DNA from: Sphingomonas mali NBRC 15500
Lineage (GTDB): Bacteria; Pseudomonadota; Alphaproteobacteria; Sphingomonadales; Sphingomonadaceae
NCBI RefSeq assembly: GCF_001598415.1
Contig: NZ_BCYX01000009.1
Span: forward strand, 62,001 to 126,000
Length of the DNA: 64,000 bases
Reading direction: 5' to 3'
In this document: positions 24,796 to 31,104 of the stretch, in pieces
Layout: each line of letters starts with the position of its first letter
How positions within the stretch are numbered: the first letter of the stretch is position 1
The notes under the pieces: generated by a model
What the model saw: the letters and a program-made list of their open reading frames with translations, nothing else
Databases searched by the model: none
Told to the model about the DNA's origin: nothing
Translations under genes and position numbers: made by a program

Positions 24796-24969
24796 TCACC
24801 CAGCCAACACCTTCTCCGCGACTTCCTCCATGCTGCCGACGACGAGCAGGGAGTCGCCGCCGACCATGCCGACCTTGGTCTGGCCGTTCTCGTCGGCACG
24901 CAAATAGGCGATGTTCGCCGCGACCACGAGATAATCGCCGCCGCGCGACTTGAGCAGAATGAATTTCAC
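24796..24969 (-). CDS. Small conserved-looking protein, unknown function
   Basis: A 57-residue frame from GTG 24969 with GGGAGA five bases upstream; an earlier in-frame ATG would add 19 residues of unconvincing sequence. It reads VKFILLKSRGGDYLVVAANI, then strands KVGMVGGDSLLVVG and a helix SMEEVAEKVLAG. The strand-turn-strand-helix layout resembles short FlbD-like proteins, but with no flagellar genes near I would not assign that name. It lies 69 bases downstream of sufE on the same strand. Confidence 0.6.
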   Translation of the reverse strand: MKFILLKSRGGDYLVVAANIAYLRADENGQTKVGMVGGDSLLVVGSMEEVAEKVLAG

Positions 24970-25038
24970 GAAGAATCTCCCGGGATTTCCGGGCGCCCTA
25001 GAAGGTTTTCGAGGCGGCTGGAACAAGCATCGCTTGGT

Positions 25039-25449
25039 CTAGTTCCCGGCGTACCGCTCTGCCGTCGCCTTGATCAGCGCGATCATGTTCGGAATGCCTT
25101 GCGTGCGGTTCGAGCTGAGCTGGTTGCGCAGGTCGAACGGCGCCAGCGCGGAGTCGATATCGGTCGCCAGGATGTCGGCGGGTTGATGATCCTGCACCGT
25201 CAGCAGCACGAGCGCGATGATCCCCTTAGTGATCGCGGCGTTCGAATCCGCCAGGAAATGGAGCGCGCCGTCGTCGCGAACCGTGGGATAGACCCAGACC
25301 GACGCCGAACATCCGCGCACCAATGTCGCGTCGGTCTTGAGCGCCTCGGGCATCGCTTCGAGCGCACGGCCGAGATCGATCAACAGGCGATAGCGATCGT
25401 CGGCGTCGAGAAATTCATATTCGTCTTGCAGGTCGGAAAGACTGGGCAT
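25039..25449 (-). CDS. sufE: SufE family cysteine desulfuration protein
   Basis: A 136-residue protein from ATG 25449 (MPSLSDLQDEYEFLDADDRY). The sulfur-accepting Cys lies in VRGCSASVW (Cys47). The C-terminal helical pattern LSSNRTQGIPNMIALIKA is typical. SufE takes persulfide sulfur from SufS and passes it to the SufBCD scaffold for Fe-S cluster assembly in the cytoplasm. No other suf genes are in the window. The length matches E. coli SufE. Confidence 0.92.
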   Translation of the reverse strand: MPSLSDLQDEYEFLDADDRYRLLIDLGRALEAMPEALKTDATLVRGCSASVWVYPTVRDDGALHFLADSNAAITKGIIALVLLTVQDHQPADILATDIDSALAPFDLRNQLSSNRTQGIPNMIALIKATAERYAGN

Positions 25450-25867
25450 GGTCCGCGCTATAGCGTCCCCGCCATCCAATCCAACCGTCGCCTAAGGGCC
25501 CGTACTCAATTACCACGAGGATCGTGATTGCCCGCAGGAGCCCGCCGACAAGGAGCGCAGCGCAGACGCGTAGCTTAAAGCTACGCGCAAGCAAGCGACG
25601 ACGCTCGGCGGGCTCCTGCGGGCAACCGCGAAGCGGCGGGCCGATTTTGGAGCCCGGACGTCGTCGCGCGTCGGTCACGATGCTATCAGCATCGCTCCCT
25701 CCTTGCTCCTCGCCGGACACCAAAATCGGCTCCGTCACGACCTCGTGGTAATTGAGTACGGGCCCTAAACTTGTTTCAAGGTCCGGGTCCTTCGCCGTGA
25801 CCGCGTCGCGGCGACCTCCATCGGACCCGGGCCCTGAGGCAAGCTCAGGGCGCCGGTTGCGCGGACC
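25450..25867. other. Gene-free stretch between psp operon end and sufE
   Basis: About 418 bases without a credible gene. Most of it is the composite palindromic element at 25495-25766. An open frame crosses the element on the minus strand but reads only its repeat arms and is likely spurious. The remainder holds an 8-base hairpin (GCCCTGAG/CTCAGGGC, 25831-25851), which could end the psp transcript. Confidence 0.6.
25495..25766. repeat. 272-base composite palindromic element (MITE-like)
   Basis: The ends are a perfect 26-base inverted repeat (25495-25520 and 25741-25766; outer part AGGGCCCGTACTCAATTACC). Inside lie three further dyads. A 21-base pair TTGCCCGCAGGAGCCC... occupies 25528-25548 and 25605-25625, enclosing the palindrome CGCGTAGCTT-A-AAGCTACGCG at 25567-25587. 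GCCGATTTTGG (25640-25650) pairs with CCAAAATCGGC (25720-25730). No transposase is encoded and no target duplication is obvious. It looks like a dispersed, non-autonomous intergenic element. Confidence 0.75.
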
Positions 25868-26119
25868 TCAGAGGTCCACTCCGGAAGCGATCGCCTCGAG
25901 CTTGCGGATCCGCTCTTTCAGGTCCGCGATCTCGATCCGGGCGCTGGCGTTGGGCAGCGTGGGGCCTTCATGTCCGGCATGATCGGCATAAGCGTTGATC
26001 TCGCGCTCCTTGAGCGCCAGCCATCCGCGCCACCCGGCGAGCGAGGCCATGCAGATCATGCCCAAGCCGGCCAGGCCGGCACCCGCCATGGTGAAATACA
26101 GATTGGGGTCGGTCATCAT
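25868..26119 (-). CDS. Psp-associated small membrane protein 6
   Basis: An 83-residue protein from the ATG at 26119 (GGAG six bases upstream; an ATG four codons earlier is possible). One transmembrane helix (FTMAGAGLAGLGMICMASLA) is followed by a basic LALKEREINAY and a final coiled coil IEIADLKERIRKLEAIASG. The end RIRKLEAIA matches the start of the shared RxxxLERIVTD signature of its operon neighbours, truncated before the EIExLR part. Last gene of the psp operon. Function unknown, presumably membrane-stress related. Confidence 0.75.
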   Translation of the reverse strand: MMTDPNLYFTMAGAGLAGLGMICMASLAGWRGWLALKEREINAYADHAGHEGPTLPNASARIEIADLKERIRKLEAIASGVDL

Positions 26120-26151
26120 TGACGTCTCCATTCGATTATCGCCGACCGCCC

Positions 26152-26442
26152 TCAGCGGTCGCGGTTGCGCAGCGCCTCGATCTCGCGGTCGAGGTTGGCA
26201 CTGCTGCTGTTGGTGTCGGTGATCACGCGCTCCAGGACTGCAATGCGGTCCTTGAGGTTGCCGATCTCCTGGCGAAGCTGACGATTCTCCTCGCCCAGGG
26301 CGGGATCTCGCAGGTTTATGTCATTGCCCATCATGTCACGGCCGACCCCGAGCTGCGCACGGGTGACGCCCATCCGGGCCCGGATAATGCTGCCGATCGT
26401 GACGATCAGGACGATACCAATGACCATTTCAAAGGGGTTCAT
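26152..26442 (-). CDS. Psp-associated small membrane protein 5 (PspB-like)
   Basis: A 96-residue protein. An N-terminal transmembrane helix (FEMVIGIVLIVTIGSII) is followed by a polar linker and a long coiled coil, NRQLRQEIGNLKDRIAVLER, then VITDTNSSSANLDREIEALR. The layout and RIAVLERVITD...REIEALRNRD signature match protein 2 and PspB. GGGAG lies upstream of the ATG. Co-transcribed with the other psp genes. Confidence 0.78.
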   Translation of the reverse strand: MNPFEMVIGIVLIVTIGSIIRARMGVTRAQLGVGRDMMGNDINLRDPALGEENRQLRQEIGNLKDRIAVLERVITDTNSSSANLDREIEALRNRDR

Positions 26443-26469
26443 CTGGGGAGGCTCCCGGCAGGCGTTGGA

Positions 26470-26598
26470 TTATTCGGCGGGCTGCAAGCCGGCCTCGCGC
26501 ATGGCGCGGCGGCGCGGCCGGTCGACCCGCTCGGCGAGCCACACACCGATGCCGGTGGGGATCGCCAGGATCACGACGAATATTGCTAAGCCGATCAT
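26470..26598 (-). CDS. Psp-associated 42-residue membrane protein 4
   Basis: A 42-residue frame: one helix (IGLAIFVVILAIPTGIGVWL) and a basic tail, AERVDRPRRRAMREAGLQPA. AGGAC lies upstream of the ATG at 26598. It is too short for routine gene calling, but it has a ribosome site, fits the tight spacing of the operon and has a sensible single-helix topology. It lacks the coiled-coil signature of its neighbours. Confidence 0.65.
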   Translation of the reverse strand: MIGLAIFVVILAIPTGIGVWLAERVDRPRRRAMREAGLQPAE

Positions 26599-26619
26599 TG
26601 TTCTTGTCCTTCAGTCTAT

Positions 26620-26895
26620 TCAGTTGAGCGGCTGGGGCTCGTCGCCCCGCAGCTTTTCGATTTCATCGGCGACCGCGATGCCGCGGTCGGTCACGATCCG
26701 CTCCAGCACTCGCACCCGTTGTTCGAGGCGTTCGGTCTGGGCGGCATATTGGGCTGCCTTTTCGGCGACCTTGTCGGCTTCGAGTTCGAGCTGGCGTTCA
26801 CGCAGCTTGAGCCAGGGCTTGACGAAGACACCGCCGAAGATCGCGAGCAGGCCGCAGCTGATGCCCAGGATCGGAATGAGCAGGGGACTGATCAT
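26620..26895 (-). CDS. Psp-associated small membrane protein 3 (PspB-like)
   Basis: A 91-residue protein. A transmembrane helix (SPLLIPILGISCGLLAIFGG) precedes LKLRERQLELEADKVAEKAA, then QYAAQTERLEQRVRVLERIV and TDRGIAVADEIEKLR. The C-terminus QPLN and most of the coiled coil are nearly identical to protein 2, indicating a recent tandem duplication. The coiled coil should face the cytoplasm, where PspA binds (inference from PspB). Confidence 0.8.
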   Translation of the reverse strand: MISPLLIPILGISCGLLAIFGGVFVKPWLKLRERQLELEADKVAEKAAQYAAQTERLEQRVRVLERIVTDRGIAVADEIEKLRGDEPQPLN

Positions 26896-26907
26896 CGCGT
26901 TGGTTCC

Positions 26908-27207
26908 TTAGTTCAGCGGCTGCGACGGCGTGTCGCGAAGCTTTTCGATCTCTTCGGCGACATCCAGGCCGCGATCGGTGACGATCCGCTCCATGACGCG
27001 CATCCGCTGCTCGAGCCGTTCGGTCTGGGCGGCATATTGCGCGGCCTTCTCGGCGGCCTGGGCGTTGAGCGCCTCGGCCATTTTCTCGCGGTGCTGCGTC
27101 CAGGTCTTGAGCATCTCGCTGCCGATGCCGAGCGCGGCGGGAATACCCACGACCACCAGGGCAAGCATGAAGATGGTGAAGCCGTTGGTGGCGAAAAAGT
27201 CGGTCAT
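26908..27207 (-). CDS. Psp-associated small membrane protein 2 (PspB-like)
   Basis: A 99-residue protein. A transmembrane helix (FTIFMLALVVVGIPAALGIG) is followed by MLKTWTQHREKMAEALNAQA and the shared EKAAQYAAQTERLEQRMRVM-ERIVTDRGLDVAEEIEKLR. It is paralogous to protein 3 over the last 55 residues, while the N-terminal halves differ. AGGAAG precedes the ATG. Member of the expanded psp operon. Confidence 0.8.
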   Translation of the reverse strand: MTDFFATNGFTIFMLALVVVGIPAALGIGSEMLKTWTQHREKMAEALNAQAAEKAAQYAAQTERLEQRMRVMERIVTDRGLDVAEEIEKLRDTPSQPLN

Positions 27208-27218
27208 CTCGTGCTTCC

Positions 27219-27536
27219 TCAGTCGCGGTTGCGAAGTTCGTCGATCTCGCGAGCGACACGCTCGCCGGGATCGGTTGCGATGCGTTCGAGGACGCGCAGG
27301 CGCTCCTCCAGGCGGCCGATCTGGCTGACGAGCTTGTCATTCTCGTTCGACAGCAGCTCGATCTTGCGCTGCGCCTCCAGGTCGCCGCTGGTATCCACGA
27401 AACCCCGGCGCATCGCGCGGCGGTTATTGCGGTCTTCCAGCGGATAGCCGTGCTTTGCCTTGATCGACATCTTGATGATGCCGCCGATCGTCGCGATTGC
27501 GATGATCATCAGGACGAAGATCTGACCTTTATCCAC
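27219..27536 (-). CDS. Psp-associated small membrane protein 1 (PspB-like)
   Basis: A 105-residue protein starting at GTG 27536 behind GGGGAGA. The N-terminal helix GQIFVLMIIAIATIGGII precedes a basic region (KAKHGYPLEDRNNRRAMRRG) and a coiled coil with NDKLVSQIGRLEERLRVLER and IATDPGERVAREIDELRNRD. The domain order matches PspB (helix plus coiled coil), and the signature matches proteins 2, 3 and 5. Confidence 0.8.
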   Translation of the reverse strand: MDKGQIFVLMIIAIATIGGIIKMSIKAKHGYPLEDRNNRRAMRRGFVDTSGDLEAQRKIELLSNENDKLVSQIGRLEERLRVLERIATDPGERVAREIDELRNRD

Positions 27537-27564
27537 GGTAATTCTCCCCTATCTTTCGGCCGGC

Positions 27565-27942
27565 TCAACGCAGCGCGTCGATCTCGTCGGCCAGGCGGGT
27601 GTTGCGGCTGGTGTAGAGCGTCTCGATGTCGGCGAGCCGGCGGTCGAGGTCGCGGAACTTGGAGCGGACCTCGGCGGTCGAGCGGCTCGGGTTCGAGCGC
27701 ACGCCCTGCCAGAATTTCGCATCCTCGGCGTCGTCGTACAGGCCGAACGGCTTGCACGGGGCCAGCCAGGCGGTGATGAAATAGGCGGGAATGACCCAGC
27801 CCGAGGTCACCAGCGAGAGGATGACGGTCCCGACCCGGACGACGGTGACGTCGATCCCCGTATAGTCGGCAATACCGGCACAGACACCCAGGAACTTCTT
27901 GTTCTGCTTGTCCAGGTAGAATTTGGTGCGGCTAGCGGACAT
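27565..27942 (-). CDS. pspC: Phage shock protein C with coiled-coil tail
   Basis: A 125-residue protein. The PspC domain fills residues 5-70: KFYLDKQNKKFLGVCAGIAD, YTGIDVTVVRVG and a membrane segment VILSLVTSGWVIPAYFITAWLAP. The tail is a coiled coil, VRSKFRDLDRRLADIETLYT then SRNTRLADEIDALR, which aligns with the RLxxLERIVTD...EIExLR signature of the small neighbours. PspC senses envelope stress with PspB and binds PspA at the inner membrane. It starts one base from the end of pspB. Confidence 0.93.
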   Translation of the reverse strand: MSASRTKFYLDKQNKKFLGVCAGIADYTGIDVTVVRVGTVILSLVTSGWVIPAYFITAWLAPCKPFGLYDDAEDAKFWQGVRSNPSRSTAEVRSKFRDLDRRLADIETLYTSRNTRLADEIDALR

Positions 27943-27943
27943 C

Positions 27944-28213
27944 TCAGTTGCTCCGTGAAGCGATTTGGTCGGCCGGCTCGGCGAGCGGCATGCTCACTTT
28001 CCAGTCGGGATGGTCGGCAGCGACGATGCGCTCGACCGTCGAAACGCGGTCCTCGAGGCGGCGGGCGAGCGAGTAGAGCTCATCCAGCAGCTTCTCATCC
28101 TCATTCGTGATCTTGGGGGCCTGCCGCCACTTGGTAAGGTAGTGCAGGATGATCCACGGGAGCCCGATGAAGAGCATCCCAACGATCGCGATTGGTACAA
28201 ATAGTTCGTCCAT
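27944..28213 (-). CDS. pspB: Phage shock protein B
   Basis: An 89-residue protein. An N-terminal helix (FVPIAIVGMLFIGLPWIILH) is followed by YLTKWRQAPKITNEDEKLLD and the coiled coil LYSLARRLEDRVSTVERIVA, then ADHPDWK, which is the classic PspB ending. PspB works with PspC to recruit PspA when the membrane is damaged. AAGGAC lies upstream of the ATG. It is the probable ancestor type of the small proteins downstream. Confidence 0.92.
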   Translation of the reverse strand: MDELFVPIAIVGMLFIGLPWIILHYLTKWRQAPKITNEDEKLLDELYSLARRLEDRVSTVERIVAADHPDWKVSMPLAEPADQIASRSN

Positions 28214-28224
28214 CGCTCAGGTCC

Positions 28225-28890
28225 TTATTTTTTGTTGAGCCGAGCCTTGAGCGCTTCGAGTTCGGCATCGACCTTTTCGGATGCCTTCAACTCGGCGATC
28301 TCTTCCTCGAGCGTCTTGGGCTGACCGCCCAGGTTGAGCGCCTCGGCGCGGCCTTCGGCCAGATCGACCCGGCGCTCGAGCACATCGAAGCGCGAGAAGG
28401 CGTCCTGGGTGCGGCCGGCCGAATAGACCTCGCGGATCTTGAACTTGTTGTTCGCGCTCTCCAGCCGGGTGGCGATCGAGGACTGGCGGTTGCGCGCCTC
28501 GCTCAGCTTCTTCTGAAGCTTGGCGATATCCTCTTCCGAACCCCGAAGTGCTTCGTCGAGCACGGTGATCTGCTGGCTGAGCTCGACGACCATGTCGGTC
28601 GCCTTCTGGCGCTCGACCAGGGCCGCCTTGGCCAGGTCTTCGCGATCCTTCGACAGCGCCAGCTCCGCCTTCTCGGTCCAGCTTTCCTCGAGCTGGCTGA
28701 GCTTGGCGATGTGGCGACGCATTTCCTTCTGGTCGGCGATGGTCCGCGCGGCGGAGGCGCGAACCTCGACCAGCGTCTCTTCCATCTCCAGGATGATCAT
28801 GCGGATCATCTTCGCCGGATCTTCCGCCTTGTCCAAAAGGTCGGTGAAGTTGGCGGCGATGATGTCGCGGGTGCGCGAAAAAATGCCCAT
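28225..28890 (-). CDS. pspA: Phage shock protein A
   Basis: A 221-residue ESCRT-III-like protein: amphipathic N-terminus MGIFSRTRDIIAANFTDLLD, then KAEDPAKMIRMIILEMEETL and long coiled coils to the end (AELKASEKVDAELEALKARL). PspA binds stressed inner membrane and, when free, inhibits PspF. A strong ribosome site (GAGGAG) precedes the ATG. It is the second gene of the operon, after a small exported peptide and a GC-rich hairpin. Confidence 0.96.
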   Translation of the reverse strand: MGIFSRTRDIIAANFTDLLDKAEDPAKMIRMIILEMEETLVEVRASAARTIADQKEMRRHIAKLSQLEESWTEKAELALSKDREDLAKAALVERQKATDMVVELSQQITVLDEALRGSEEDIAKLQKKLSEARNRQSSIATRLESANNKFKIREVYSAGRTQDAFSRFDVLERRVDLAEGRAEALNLGGQPKTLEEEIAELKASEKVDAELEALKARLNKK

Positions 28891-28936
28891 GTTGGTGTTA
28901 CTCCTCGGAATTTACGCTTTACTCGGATTGGTGGGA

Positions 28937-28976
28937 CCGCCGGGGCGGGAAGCAAGGGGGAAACCCGCCCCGGCGG
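28937..28976 (-). promoter_or_regulatory. GC-rich hairpin between the leader gene and pspA
   Basis: Thirteen-base arms CCGCCGGGGCGGG (28937-28949) and CCCGCCCCGGCGG (28964-28976) pair perfectly around a 14-base loop. It sits after the stop of the 49-residue gene and before pspA. There is no T-run, so it is more likely an mRNA stability or partial-attenuation element than a full terminator. Confidence 0.6.
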
Positions 28977-28983
28977 CTGTCCG

Positions 28984-29133
28984 TCACGCCTTGAGCGCGA
29001 CGGGAACCTGCGGAGCCGGATTGGCCTGCGCCAGGCCCGGGCCAACGGCCGCGAGCATCAGCGCCGAACCGCAAACGAAGGTGCTGGCGACCACCACCAA
29101 AGTGCGACCCAGACCATTTGAAACCGACTGCAT
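28984..29133 (-). CDS. Small exported or membrane peptide, first gene of the psp operon
   Basis: A 49-residue frame, MQSVSNGLGRTLVVVASTFV then CGSALMLAAVGPGLAQANPA. It has a signal-peptide-like hydrophobic core and an AxA-like cleavage site (GLAQA), leaving about 13 residues (NPAPQVPVALKA) if cut. GGGAG lies upstream of the ATG, and the sigma-54 promoter about 53 bases further up. Sphingomonad psp loci may carry such a gene as an unannotated leader. It could be a periplasmic sensor peptide, or a target whose export load triggers the response; both are speculation. Confidence 0.65.
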   Translation of the reverse strand: MQSVSNGLGRTLVVVASTFVCGSALMLAAVGPGLAQANPAPQVPVALKA

Positions 29134-29185
29134 TGTTCTTACTCCCTAGTGTTTCGTGCCGATCAACCGGCGATGCTGGAGGTAT

Positions 29186-29202
29186 TGCAGGGGGCGTGCC
29201 AA
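29186..29202 (-). promoter_or_regulatory. Sigma-54 promoter of the psp operon
   Basis: The minus strand reads TTGGCACGCCCCCTGCA. The -24 element TGGCACG is exact and the -12 element is CTGCA, with the obligatory GG-to-GC spacing of 12. It faces the psp operon and lies opposite pspF, the sigma-54 activator. Transcription would begin near 29174. Confidence 0.85.
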
Positions 29203-29208
29203 TTCCGA

Positions 29209-29232
29209 AAAACCGCAGAATTCTGCGGTTTT
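29209..29232. promoter_or_regulatory. 24-base perfect palindrome, candidate PspF site
   Basis: A perfect palindrome AAAACCGCAGAATTCTGCGGTTTT split at 29220/29221 (12-base arms). It lies between pspF and the sigma-54 promoter, centred about 46 bases upstream of the expected start. That is closer than usual for an enhancer-binding protein, but no other dyad is present. It may also serve pspF autorepression. Confidence 0.6.
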
Positions 29233-29302
29233 CGCTCGGAGCTGGAGCGCGATTGGCGATTTGCACTTGCCAAACATTGGGAAAATACACCAAGTCGTGG
29301 GC

Positions 29303-30310
29303 ATGGAACGGACGACGCAGGTTATCGGGCAATCGGGACCCTTTCTCGACGCGCTGGAACGCGCCAGCCGGGCGGCCGCGCTCGACCGTCCGGTACTGGT
29401 GATCGGCGAACGCGGAACCGGCAAGGAACTGGTCGCCGAGCGCCTCCATCGGCTCAGCCCGCGCTGGGACCAGGCGTTGATCATCATGAATTGCGCGGCA
29501 TTGCCCGAGACATTGATCGAGGCGGAATTGTTCGGCCATGAGGCGGGCGCGTTCACCGGCGCGACCAAGGCGCGGGCAGGGCGGTTCGAGGAAGCCGATG
29601 GCGGCACGTTGTTCCTCGACGAACTCGGCACGCTCAGCATGGCCGCGCAGGAGCGATTGCTGCGTGCGGTCGAATATGGCGAGGTTACCCGGATCGGTGC
29701 GTCGCATCCGATCCGTGTCGACGTCCGCATCGTTGCGGCCACCAACGAACATCTGCCCGAAAAGGTCGAGCGGCACCAGTTCCGCGCCGACCTGCTCGAC
29801 CGGTTGAGCTTCGAGGTCGTGACCTTGCCGCCCTTGCGCGCGCGGCCGGGCGACGTGCCGGTACTCGCGGAACATTTCGGACGCCGGATGGCGGCGGAAA
29901 TGAACCGCGATTGGCACGGCTTCTCGCCCGAAGCGCTCGATTCGCTGATCGACTATCGCTGGCCAGGCAACGTCCGCGAACTCCGCAATGTCATCGAGCG
30001 CGCGGTTTATCGCTGGGAACAGGACGGACCGATCGCGCATATCGAATTCGATCCGTTCCAGTCGCCGCATCGCCCGGGCGCCAGCACGCAGCCCGCGCCG
30101 ATGGTCGACCATATCGCGGCCCCGCCACCGCCGCCCGGCGAGAGCGAGCCGGGCGATTTCAAGAGCCGCGTCGCGCGGTTCGAGCGTGACGTGCTGACCA
30201 AGGCACTGGCCGCCAACCGCTTCAACCAGCGCCAGACCGCGGACGCCTTGGGGCTGAGTTACGACCAGTTGCGCCACGCGCTCAGACGCCACGACCTGTT
30301 GCCGGGATAG
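29303..30310 (+). CDS. pspF: Phage shock operon activator PspF (sigma-54 AAA+ protein)
   Basis: A 335-residue enhancer-binding protein without an N-terminal receiver domain, as in PspF. Walker A GERGTGKEL (Lys41), the sigma-54 contact loop GAFTGA (residues 82-87), Walker B GTLFLDEL and the arginine-finger region (QFRADLLDRLSFEV) are all present. A linker and a Fis-type helix-turn-helix (RQTADALGLSYDQLRHALRR) close the protein. ATG 29303 matches the family start (MERTTQVIGQSGPFLDALER). It diverges from the psp operon across a sigma-54 promoter. PspA should hold it inactive until membrane stress. Confidence 0.95.
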   Translation: MERTTQVIGQSGPFLDALERASRAAALDRPVLVIGERGTGKELVAERLHRLSPRWDQALIIMNCAALPETLIEAELFGHEAGAFTGATKARAGRFEEADGGTLFLDELGTLSMAAQERLLRAVEYGEVTRIGASHPIRVDVRIVAATNEHLPEKVERHQFRADLLDRLSFEVVTLPPLRARPGDVPVLAEHFGRRMAAEMNRDWHGFSPEALDSLIDYRWPGNVRELRNVIERAVYRWEQDGPIAHIEFDPFQSPHRPGASTQPAPMVDHIAAPPPPPGESEPGDFKSRVARFERDVLTKALAANRFNQRQTADALGLSYDQLRHALRRHDLLPG

Positions 30311-30428
30311 AACGCCTCGCACGGGCGATGGAATCGCTTGCGCAACGACAGCCGCGGACCCATTTGGCGGACACGGGCGTTCGCGTCGCGACGTCTCTTA
30401 AAGCCGCTCAATAAGACGGAGGAACCTC

Positions 30429-31040
30429 ATGGCTTTCGAACTCCCCCCGCTGCCCTATGCCTATAACGCGCTGGAACCGACGATCAGCGAAGAAACGATG
30501 AAATATCATCATGATAAGCATCACGCGGCCTATACCGCGAAGCTCAACGAAGGCGTTGCCGCCGATCCGAAGCTCGAAGGCAAGACGATCGAGGAAATCT
30601 TCGGCATGATCTCGTCGCTGCCGGCCTTGGTCCGCAACAATGGCGGCGGCTATTGGAATCACGATTTCTTCTGGAAGATCATGGCCCCGGCCGGCACCAC
30701 CCAGCCGTCAGGCAAGCTCGCCGCGGCGATCGACGCCTATGGCGGGCTCGACAAGCTCAAGGAAGATTTCAACGGCAAGGGCGCGGGCCAGTTCGGTTCG
30801 GGCTGGGCCTGGGTGATCGCCGATTCGTCGGGCGCGCTGAAGGTGGTTTCGACGCCCAACCAGGACAATCCGCTGATGGACGATGCCAAGGACAAGGGCA
30901 CGCCGATCCTGGCCAATGACGTGTGGGAGCACGCTTATTATCTGACCTATCGGAACGACCGGCCGGGCTATCTGAAGGCGTGGTGGGACGTCGTGAACTG
31001 GGACGAAGCCGGGCGGATCTACGACAGCGTCGTCGGCTGA
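30429..31040 (+). CDS. sodB: Superoxide dismutase (Fe type)
   Basis: A 203-residue protein. Metal ligands are visible: His in KYHHDKHHAAY, His in WNHDFFW, and Asp and His in DVWEHAYY. The sequence GAGQFGSGWAWV is typical of Fe-dependent SodB. It disproportionates superoxide in the cytoplasm. GGAGGAACC precedes the ATG. A terminator follows the stop. Single-gene transcript. Confidence 0.96.
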   Translation: MAFELPPLPYAYNALEPTISEETMKYHHDKHHAAYTAKLNEGVAADPKLEGKTIEEIFGMISSLPALVRNNGGGYWNHDFFWKIMAPAGTTQPSGKLAAAIDAYGGLDKLKEDFNGKGAGQFGSGWAWVIADSSGALKVVSTPNQDNPLMDDAKDKGTPILANDVWEHAYYLTYRNDRPGYLKAWWDVVNWDEAGRIYDSVVG

Positions 31041-31063
31041 TCGCCGTCACGATAGAATGACGA

Positions 31064-31092
31064 AGGGCTCCGCGTCGGCGGGGCCCTTTTTC
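31064..31092 (+). terminator. Intrinsic terminator of sodB
   Basis: GGGCTCCGC and GCGGGGCCC arms (one mismatch) with a GTCG loop, followed by TTTTTCG. It begins about 25 bases after the sodB stop. Confidence 0.8.
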
Positions 31093-31104
31093 GTTGGGCG
31101 AAGC

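Noticed and set aside
25415..25738. A 107-residue minus-strand frame across the composite palindromic element
   Set aside because: It translates only the repeat arms and has no domain. It probably arises wherever the element is inserted.
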